This document shows positions 1 to 5,944 of a DNA stretch of 5,944 bases, in pieces (position 1 is the first letter of the stretch; each line of letters opens with the position of its first letter). A program made the translations under genes and the position numbers. Location: positions 1 through 5,944 of the forward strand of contig CACXBO010000042.1 of NCBI GenBank assembly GCA_902765975.1, given 5' to 3'. This DNA is from Oscillospiraceae bacterium (lineage in GTDB: Bacteria > Bacillota > Clostridia > Oscillospirales > Oscillospiraceae). The notes under the pieces were generated by a model. The model saw only the letters and a program-made list of their open reading frames with translations, was not told where the DNA came from and searched no databases.

Positions 1-235
1 TCGAGTTCTGCTTATACAGCAAAACAACCGACGGCAGCAGGATGAGATTGGCCAGGACAAGGACGAGGCAATAGCCGTTTGCGTTTGCGGTTGCGTAGCT
101 TGCAAAATCAAATAAGTTCATCCCCACCTTATAGCCGCCGTGCGCAGCAAGCGCCTCAAAGCCTGCGACAAAAAATGTAAGTGCAGCGGTGACTGTGATT
201 GACGTTCTCGCGTTTTTGATATTCTTTTCTTCCAT
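1..235 (-). CDS. Partial small membrane protein, unidentified (N-terminal 78 residues)
   Basis: I do not recognise the family. The reading frame starts at ATG (233-235) and stays open to the left edge, so only the N-terminus is visible. The first twelve residues are charged (MEEKNIKNARTS). A hydrophobic stretch at about residues 13-31 and a second, stronger one at about 55-74 (LVLVLANLILLPSVVLLY) are separated by a loop with Gly, Asn and aromatic residues. This fits an integral membrane protein with at least two transmembrane helices. The start is supported by GGGAGG placed 9 bases upstream. The gene looks somewhat less GC-rich than its neighbours. It lies downstream of glnS on the same strand, separated by about 145 bases that contain a perfect hairpin, so it is probably a separate transcription unit. 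Existence of the gene is likely; its function is unknown. Confidence 0.7.
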   Translation of the reverse strand, partial: MEEKNIKNARTSITVTAALTFFVAGFEALAAHGGYKVGMNLFDFASYATANANGYCLVLVLANLILLPSVVLLYKQNS

Positions 236-244
236 TTGTTTCAG

Positions 245-250
245 CCTCCC
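245..250 (-). promoter_or_regulatory. Ribosome binding site of the partial membrane protein gene
   Basis: GGGAGG on the minus strand lies 9 bases before the ATG at 233-235. This is close to the consensus sequence and spacing, and it is the main reason to accept this start and to regard the truncated frame as a real gene. Confidence 0.7.
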
Positions 251-335
251 TGAAGAAAGAATATCACTATGTTTGCTCGTTTGCATTGATGTATGTTATT
301 TCCCTCGTATAAATAATTTCATTTTCAGTTAAAGG

Positions 336-368
336 ATCTGCCGACGAAGCAACATATCGTCGGCAGAT
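336..368 (-). terminator. Perfect 12-bp inverted repeat after glnS, probable terminator
   Basis: The arms ATCTGCCGACGA (336-347) and TCGTCGGCAGAT (357-368) are exact reverse complements around a 9-base loop. The stem starts 12 bases after the glnS stop codon, which is a usual position for an intrinsic terminator. The T-tract on the minus strand is weak (CCTTTAACTG). On the plus strand a better T-run begins about 9 bases after the stem. The hairpin is certain; efficient termination in the glnS direction is an inference. It could instead be a 3'-end stabilising or attenuating structure. Confidence 0.6.
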
Positions 369-380
369 GAATTAGTCTTT

Positions 381-2063
<1,683 letters not shown>

Positions 2064-2066
2064 CTT

Positions 2067-2073
2067 CCCCTTT
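2067..2073 (-). promoter_or_regulatory. Ribosome binding site of glnS
   Basis: AAAGGGG on the minus strand ends only about 3 bases before the glnS ATG. The sequence is purine-rich and suits the anti-Shine-Dalgarno, but the spacing is shorter than usual. No alternative start with a better site is apparent, and the protein N-terminus matches the family, so this start is kept. Confidence 0.5.
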
Positions 2074-2082
2074 CGGAGTAAT

Positions 2083-2099
2083 TATCCGTAATGCGGATA
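2083..2099. promoter_or_regulatory. Inverted repeat over the glnS transcription start (possible operator)
   Basis: The six-base arms TATCCG (2083-2088) and CGGATA (2094-2099) flank a 5-base spacer. The dyad overlaps the last base of the -10 box and the predicted start site, a position where a bound repressor would block transcription. Because it straddles the start, it would act as DNA rather than as an RNA hairpin. A dyad this short can arise by chance. Confidence 0.25.
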
Positions 2100-2127
2100 T
2101 TATATCAAACGCCGGTAATAAGGTCAA
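2099..2127 (-). promoter_or_regulatory. Sigma-A-type promoter of glnS
   Basis: On the minus strand, TTGACC (2122-2127) and TATAAT (2099-2104) are separated by exactly 17 bp. That gives five of six matches at -35 and six of six at -10. Transcription would start near 2092 and leave a leader of about 29 bases, too short for a T-box, so no tRNA-sensing leader is present here. A dyad, TATCCG-N5-CGGATA (2083-2099), abuts the -10 box and covers the predicted start. Confidence 0.85.
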
Positions 2128-2130
2128 GAA

Positions 2131-2167
2131 ATAAAAAGCATCGCGGCTCCGGTCTGCCGGAGCCGCG
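2131..2167 (-). terminator. Intrinsic terminator of the SLH-transglutaminase gene
   Basis: A perfect 11-bp GC-rich stem (CGCGGCTCCGG at 2142-2152, CCGGAGCCGCG at 2157-2167) with a 4-base loop is followed on the minus strand by ATGCTTTTTAT. It begins 5 bases after the stop codon of the upstream gene. The T-rich stretch runs almost directly into the -35 box of glnS, so this one element separates the two transcription units. Confidence 0.92.
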
Positions 2168-2172
2168 TTACA

Positions 2173-3612
2173 TTATCCCAGGTATTCAACAAGATTTATG
2201 AAGAGGGAGGCCGCCTCCGCTCTCGTAAGATTGTCCTTGGGCTTGAAATAGCCCTTCGAGCCCTTGAATATGCCGGCGGACCTCATCGCCTCGACCGCGT
2301 CGGCGGCCCAGGACGCGACCTCGTCCGCATCCATAAAGCTCTCTGTCGCCGTCGGCGAAGGAACGATGCCTCTGCCGATGTAGTTTAGGAAACGGTAGAT
2401 AAAAACGGCTATCTCCTGCCTCGTCGCAGGCTTGCCGACTCCGAAGGTCCCGTTTCCCGCCCCCTTCGTTATGCCCGCCTCAATCGCCCAGGCGACGAAG
2501 GGCGCATAAAGCGATTCGGGATCGACGTCCGAGAAGCCCGTCCTGCTCCCGTCGTACTCGCCGCCGCCGACGTAGATGACTCGCGCAAGACCTCTAACGA
2601 AGTCCTCGCGCGTTATCGACTCCTTCGGCTCGAATTTATCCTCGGTGACGCCCGTCATAATAGTCTCAAGCGTAACTCGCATAACGCTGTCGTAGTACCA
2701 TACCGACTTCGACACGTCGGAAAAGGCGCGTGACGCGAATTTTGCCCAGACGGTAACGTCGCGATTGACCGTTCTCTCCGGGTCGATCGGCTGAGTCAGA
2801 GCCTCGTCGTAATACCAGCCGGCAAAACGCATCGTCTCCGGGTCGTAGCCGAGGAGCTGGAGATCCTCCTCCTCAACGCAGAAGTCGCCGAGAGTCCTGC
2901 CCTCCTTGACTATACCCGATATCTTCACGCTCGTCTTCGAGCTTGCAAAATATACCTTAGTCTCAGTCTTCTCCGCCCTGTAGTTATTTCCGACCTCGTC
3001 GTAGCTCTTGCAGAAGCGGTAATACGTTGTCGGCACCCGCCTGCCCGCAATATTCTGCTCTACCTGCGGGTCGAAAACGTAGGCCACTCCGTCTATGACC
3101 GCCTCAGCCCACATATGCCATACCATACCTCCGCCGGAGCGGGAGGTATAGCCCTTGACGGTGTAGGCGTTGAGCCCTATGTAGCGCAGAAACGCCATCA
3201 TCGTGTAGTTGAAATCGTAGCACGAGCCCGTCTTGCGAACGAGCACAGAATATATGGACTGGTGGTTCCCGTAGCCGTTATTCTTGAATTTCGTCTGCAC
3301 GATGAGGAAATCATACATCGCCTTGACCTTCTGATACGTGGTCATATTCTCCGTCGTGTTCGCCTCTATCGCCTCGACTATGAGCTTATCCGCGTCCTCC
3401 GGCATAAAGGTCTGACCAGACATACTGTTTCGCGTTCCGCCCGCCTTCAGCTCATACTCGTAGTCGGCGCTGCCCTTTGCGAGGAAGTGATCGGGTCTCA
3501 GCGTCGCCCCGTTCAAAACAGCCTCCGCATCGGTCTTGGCAGAGGCAGAGGGCGCGACGGTCAATATAAGCAGGGCGGCCAGAAGGATGGGAAGTATCTT
3601 TATCTTCTTCAT
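2173..3612 (-). CDS. Secreted SLH-domain protein with transglutaminase-like domain
   Basis: Predicted exported cell-surface protein of 479 residues. Residues 1-25 form a classical signal peptide: KK positive start, hydrophobic core LPILLAALLILTVA, then ASA before the likely cut after Ala25. Residues about 75-185 resemble the transglutaminase-like (papain-fold) superfamily. The presumed triad is Cys131 (TGSCYDF), His166 (VWHMWAEA) and Asp181 (YVFDPQ), all intact. Residues about 230-292 look like an InlB/Flg_new-type beta repeat (FAGWYYDEALTQPID, then VTVWAKF). Three SLH repeats follow at about 297-345, 360-412 and 426-476, with the signature variants ITRED, ATRQE and LTRAE. SLH trimers usually bind pyruvylated secondary cell-wall polymer. 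The substrate is unknown: family members crosslink, hydrolyse or cleave peptides. The start is supported by the signal peptide and by GGGAG 10 bases upstream. It is flanked by its own promoter and terminator, so it is monocistronic. Confidence 0.92.
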   Translation of the reverse strand: MKKIKILPILLAALLILTVAPSASAKTDAEAVLNGATLRPDHFLAKGSADYEYELKAGGTRNSMSGQTFMPEDADKLIVEAIEANTTENMTTYQKVKAMYDFLIVQTKFKNNGYGNHQSIYSVLVRKTGSCYDFNYTMMAFLRYIGLNAYTVKGYTSRSGGGMVWHMWAEAVIDGVAYVFDPQVEQNIAGRRVPTTYYRFCKSYDEVGNNYRAEKTETKVYFASSKTSVKISGIVKEGRTLGDFCVEEEDLQLLGYDPETMRFAGWYYDEALTQPIDPERTVNRDVTVWAKFASRAFSDVSKSVWYYDSVMRVTLETIMTGVTEDKFEPKESITREDFVRGLARVIYVGGGEYDGSRTGFSDVDPESLYAPFVAWAIEAGITKGAGNGTFGVGKPATRQEIAVFIYRFLNYIGRGIVPSPTATESFMDADEVASWAADAVEAMRSAGIFKGSKGYFKPKDNLTRAEAASLFINLVEYLG

Positions 3613-3622
3613 TTCCGTTCAG

Positions 3623-3627
3623 CTCCC
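3623..3627 (-). promoter_or_regulatory. Ribosome binding site of the SLH-transglutaminase gene
   Basis: GGGAG on the minus strand lies 10 bases before the ATG at 3610-3612. The spacing is slightly long but acceptable, and the start it selects gives a complete signal peptide. Confidence 0.6.
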
Positions 3628-3643
3628 GTTCGTTCATAGTTCT

Positions 3644-3663
3644 GTAACTTTTTGTTACTTTTT
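3644..3663. repeat. Tandem 10-bp repeat and dyad over the SLH gene transcription start
   Basis: On the plus strand, GTAACTTTTT (3644-3653) is followed directly by GTTACTTTTT (3654-3663), a tandem repeat with one mismatch and a period of one helical turn. The same bases form an inverted repeat, GTAAC-N5-GTTAC (3644-3658). The block lies immediately downstream of the -10 box, covering about -6 to +14. It could be an operator or a weak stem at the 5' end of the mRNA. No regulator family is assigned. Confidence 0.4.
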
Positions 3664-3692
3664 ATTATAATACCAAATAATGCCTCTGTCAA
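3664..3692 (-). promoter_or_regulatory. Full-consensus sigma-A promoter of the SLH-transglutaminase gene
   Basis: On the minus strand, TTGACA (3687-3692) and TATAAT (3664-3669) match consensus at all twelve positions with the ideal 17-bp spacer. Transcription would start near 3657 and leave a leader of about 45 bases. Such a promoter should be strong unless repressed. The repeat structure at 3644-3663 is the obvious place to look for control. Confidence 0.9.
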
Positions 3693-3713
3693 CACGGAAT
3701 AAATTGCGTTATG

Positions 3714-3754
3714 AAAAAACCGCGCCACAACATATTGTTGAAGCGCGGTTTTTC
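3714..3754 (-). terminator. Terminator of the polA-rimI operon, symmetrical
   Basis: The arms AAAAACCGCGC (3715-3725) and GCGCGGTTTTT (3743-3753) are exact complements. The stem continues after a small internal loop as CAACA/TGTTG around TAT. On the minus strand the stem ends in a run of six T (3714-3719), and it starts only 4 bases after the rimI stop codon. The A-run on one side and T-run on the other would allow termination in both directions, although no plus-strand gene needs it here. Confidence 0.92.
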
Positions 3755-3757
3755 TAT

Positions 3758-4201
3758 TCACTTTTCCTCAAGCTCGCGTTCCATAATAACCGCGTCCTCT
3801 TTCGGAAGCTCATAATAATCGCGTCTTATGCCGAGGACCTGAAAGCCCGCTTTCATATACAAAGCTCTCGCCGGTTTATTTGAAGCTCTCACCTCGAGGA
3901 GCATACGCGAGGCTCCGCGCGATTTCGCAAGGCGCAGGCACTCTGAAACGAGTCTCTCTCCGGCTCCTCGCCTCCTGAACCTCTCCGCAACGCAGATATT
4001 GAAAAGCTCGGACTCGTCGCCCGCCAGATGCGCAACGGCAAAACCCGCCGGCTCTCCGTCCTCCTCGGCTATCAGGAAGTCTGCGTAAGGGCTCTCAAGC
4101 TCGAACACGAAGCCGTCGCGCGACCAGGGAACGGAGAAGCTCTGCCGCTCAAGCTCGGTCACGAAGTCCATATCTGAGGGTAAAGCTCTTCTTATCTCCA
4201 T
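3758..4201 (-). CDS. rimI: RimI-type ribosomal-protein alanine N-acetyltransferase (GNAT)
   Basis: GNAT-fold acetyltransferase that moves an acetyl group from acetyl-CoA to an N-terminal alanine; RimI acts on ribosomal protein bS18 in enteric bacteria. With the chosen start it has 147 residues, against 148 in E. coli. The acetyl-CoA loop is RRRGAG (76-81). The conserved block LLEVRASN (101-108), ALYMKAGF (113-120) and RRDYY (126-130) is typical of RimI. Glu103 and Tyr115 fall at the numbers reported as catalytic base and acid in Salmonella RimI. ATG at 4199-4201 is preferred: it shares one base with the polA TGA, has GAGG 7 bases upstream, and keeps the catalytic numbering. An upstream GTG at 4219 would add six residues. 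Translation is probably coupled to polA. The exact acetylation substrate in this organism is inferred, since GNAT proteins are diverse. Confidence 0.9.
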   Translation of the reverse strand: MEIRRALPSDMDFVTELERQSFSVPWSRDGFVFELESPYADFLIAEEDGEPAGFAVAHLAGDESELFNICVAERFRRRGAGERLVSECLRLAKSRGASRMLLEVRASNKPARALYMKAGFQVLGIRRDYYELPKEDAVIMERELEEK

Positions 4202-5944
4202 CACTTCGCCTCGTACCACGTTCTGCCGATACTCGTCTCGGCTGTGAGCGGCACGGATAGCTTTGCCGCGCCCTCCATCTCACGCTTCAGGATAGCTGCA
4301 ACTCTCTCCGCTTCGCTCTCCGGGCATTGTGCGATAAGCTCGTCGTGTACCTGAAGGAGGAGCCTCGCCTCCGGCGCCTCTCTTCTCAGGGCCGCGTCGG
4401 CTCTTATCATCGCTATCTTCATAATATCCGCCGCCGTGCCCTGTATGGGCATATTCCGCGCCACCCTTTCGCCGAAGGAGCGCAGATTGAAATTCGAGCT
4501 TTTAAGCTCCGGCATCGGTCTCTTCCTGCCGTAAAGCGTTACCGCCGCGCCCTTCTCCTTTGCCTCGGCGACCGTGCGCTCCATATAATCGGAAACGCCG
4601 CGGTATTTCGCCATATAGGCGTTTATATAATCTCTCGCCTCAGCTACGGAAACTCCTATATCGTCCGCGAGCGAGAAGGCAGAGATGCCGTAGACTATGC
4701 CGAAATTGACGGCCTTCGCCCTGCCTCTCTCCTCCTTCGTGACCTCCTCGGGAGCTATTCCGAGGACTGAAGCCGCCGTCAGCCTGTGTATATCCTCTCC
4801 GGAATTAAACGCCTCTATCATCGCCGCGTCGCCCGAAATATGCGCGAGTATGCGCAGCTCTATCTGGCTGTAGTCCGCGTCCACAAGAGTCATTCCCTCC
4901 GGCGCGATAAAGGTCTTTCTTATCTCTCCGCCCAAAGCTCTTCGGACGGGGATATTCTGCAGGTTCGGCTCAGTAGACGAAAGCCGTCCCGTCGCAGTTA
5001 CAGTCATCTGGAATCTCGTGTGTATCCTGCCGTCCGGCTCGATGACCTTGGCAAGTCCCTCGGCGTAGGTGCTCTTCAGCTTCGCGATCTCGCGGTATTC
5101 GAGCACGAGCGGCACTATCGGGTGCTTGCTTTTCAGCTTATCGAGCACGTCCGCGTTCGTCGAATAGCCCGTTTTCGTCTTCTTCGGCGCGGGCAGTCCG
5201 AGCTTGTCGAAAAGCACCTCTCCGAGCTGCCTCGGGCTGTTAATATTGAAGCTCTCTCCTGCGAGAGCGCATATCTCTCCCGTAAGTCTGTCGACCTCCT
5301 TCGAGAGAACTGCGCCGAGCTCGGACAGAGCCGCCCTGTCCACGAGAAAGCCGGCAAGCTCCATTCGCGCAAGCACCGGGCAGAGCGGAAGCTCTATCTC
5401 GCGCATGACCTTTTGCAGCCCCTCCGCGGCTATCGCCGGTTCAAGAGCAGAAGCGAGATAGAGGGATGCTGCGGCCTCCGAAACGAGGCGCCTTTCCTCG
5501 CTCTCTCCGTCGGAGATGAGGGAAAGCTGACCGTTCTCCTCCTCGCCGGACTCAACGCGGTAGCCCGCCCTGTCCTCGCTCAGCTCCGAGAGAACGTATG
5601 CGCTTCTCGCGGGGTCAAGGAGATACGCGGCGAGAGCCGAGTCGAATTCCCAGCCGCCGGACTCAATGCCGCGGCGAAGCGCCTCTCTTATATCGTCCTT
5701 GATATTGAAGCCCGCCTTTTTTACCGCGGACGAAAGCGCGTAAAATAGCGCCTCGCCGGACAGGATATACCCTCTCTCCGAGTCCTCCGGGAAGAGCGCC
5801 GCTCTCATACAGTCCCAGTCCGCCCTGAAGCCGCAGAGCTTTCCGCTGAGAGCCAAGGCGAGCTCCTCCGTCTTTTCCGAAACGAAGACCCATTCCGAGG
5901 GACCCTCGCGCTTTTCATCAGGAAGCGTATGCTCCTTAGGCTCA
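4201..5944 (-). CDS. polA: DNA polymerase I, C-terminal 580 residues (5' end beyond window)
   Basis: Family A DNA polymerase for Okazaki-fragment processing and gap repair. The frame is open to the right edge, so the gene continues and the N-terminal 5'-nuclease domain cannot be assessed. Residue numbers below count from the first complete codon (5941-5943). Residues about 17-170 correspond to the 3'-5' exonuclease-like domain (GFNIKDD at 78-84, FDSALAAYLLDP at 100-111). Its active site looks lost: the first motif reads VFVSE and the last reads SEAAASLYLAS where E. coli has aspartates. The polymerase domain is intact: TGRLSSTEPNLQNIP (318-332), motif A DYSQIELR with Asp357, motif B R406-K410-F414-Y418 in NFGIVYG, and motif C HDE (533-535). 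Phe414 is the usual residue at the sugar-discrimination position. It ends in TWYEAK, as in Bacillus Pol I. It overlaps rimI by one base. Confidence 0.97.
   Translation of the reverse strand, partial: EPKEHTLPDEKREGPSEWVFVSEKTEELALALSGKLCGFRADWDCMRAALFPEDSERGYILSGEALFYALSSAVKKAGFNIKDDIREALRRGIESGGWEFDSALAAYLLDPARSAYVLSELSEDRAGYRVESGEEENGQLSLISDGESEERRLVSEAAASLYLASALEPAIAAEGLQKVMREIELPLCPVLARMELAGFLVDRAALSELGAVLSKEVDRLTGEICALAGESFNINSPRQLGEVLFDKLGLPAPKKTKTGYSTNADVLDKLKSKHPIVPLVLEYREIAKLKSTYAEGLAKVIEPDGRIHTRFQMTVTATGRLSSTEPNLQNIPVRRALGGEIRKTFIAPEGMTLVDADYSQIELRILAHISGDAAMIEAFNSGEDIHRLTAASVLGIAPEEVTKEERGRAKAVNFGIVYGISAFSLADDIGVSVAEARDYINAYMAKYRGVSDYMERTVAEAKEKGAAVTLYGRKRPMPELKSSNFNLRSFGERVARNMPIQGTAADIMKIAMIRADAALRREAPEARLLLQVHDELIAQCPESEAERVAAILKREMEGAAKLSVPLTAETSIGRTWYEAK
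4209..4212 (-). promoter_or_regulatory. Ribosome binding site of rimI inside the polA end
   Basis: GAGG on the minus strand lies inside the last polA codons, 7 bases before the rimI ATG. It decides the choice of the ATG at 4199-4201 over the upstream GTG at 4217-4219, and it fits coupled translation of the two genes. Confidence 0.5.

Noticed and set aside
306..333. Possible promoter for the partial membrane protein (TTTAAC, 16 bp, TATACG)
   Set aside because: Only three of six matches at -35 and four of six at -10 in AT-rich DNA, so it is indistinguishable from chance.
2064..2172. T-box or other riboswitch leader before glnS
   Set aside because: The promoter places the start about 29 bases before the ATG, too short for any such leader, and no antiterminator-like structure is seen.
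3115..3639. Plus-strand open frame (174 codons) opposite the SLH-transglutaminase gene
   Set aside because: It covers the signal peptide and catalytic region of a clear gene on the other strand, and its translation shows no domain.
4199..4219. Upstream GTG start for rimI (adds MVRGEV)
   Set aside because: The ATG at 4199-4201 has the GAGG site, the one-base overlap with polA and a length and catalytic numbering that match known RimI.
4327..4770. Plus-strand open frame (147 codons) opposite the polA palm and fingers region
   Set aside because: It is an antisense shadow of invariant polymerase motifs, with no independent support.
4786..5748. Long plus-strand open frame (320 codons) opposite polA
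   Set aside because: It lies wholly antisense to a conserved polymerase gene, its translation is rich in Arg, Leu and Ser without recognisable domains, and I saw no ribosome binding site or promoter for it. Codon bias of the sense gene explains the lack of stops.
5854..5856. TTG as a possible start of a short polA lacking the 5'-nuclease domain
   Set aside because: The same frame stays open for another 29 codons to the window edge and still aligns with the exonuclease-like domain, so TTG is an internal leucine codon.

Overview
All supported genes in this window are on the minus strand, so it reads from right to left. The DNA looks like a moderately GC-rich Bacillota (clostridial) genome. The reasons are strong AGGAGG-type ribosome binding sites, consensus sigma-A promoters, an exported protein with three S-layer homology (SLH) repeats, and a DNA polymerase I whose 3'-5' exonuclease site is degenerate, as in Bacillus-type enzymes. 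Placement below class level is not justified from the sequence alone.

Layout in transcription order: (1) positions 5944 to 4201 hold the 3' part of polA. The gene continues beyond the right edge, so the 5'-nuclease domain is not visible. (2) rimI starts on the last base of the polA stop codon (TGATG overlap), so the two form an operon that ends at a strong hairpin terminator at 3714-3754. (3) A near-ideal sigma-A promoter (TTGACA, 17 bp, TATAAT) drives a single gene at 2173-3612. It encodes a secreted protein with a transglutaminase-like domain, a probable InlB/Flg_new-type beta repeat and three SLH domains. An 11-bp stem terminator closes it. (4) About 4 bp past that terminator's T-tract begins the -35 box of the next promoter, which drives glnS (glutaminyl-tRNA synthetase). 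(5) A perfect 12-bp inverted repeat follows glnS. After it comes the 5' end of an unidentified small membrane protein that runs off the left edge.

The window is mostly housekeeping: replication and repair, ribosomal protein or translation-factor acetylation, and tRNA charging. One cell-surface protein gene sits among these genes as its own transcription unit. There is no sign of a mobile element, CRISPR array, defence locus or RNA gene. No stretch longer than about 145 bases lacks a gene, and each intergenic gap can be explained by a promoter, a ribosome binding site or a terminator. The least explained features are the surface transglutaminase itself and the repeat structure over its transcription start.
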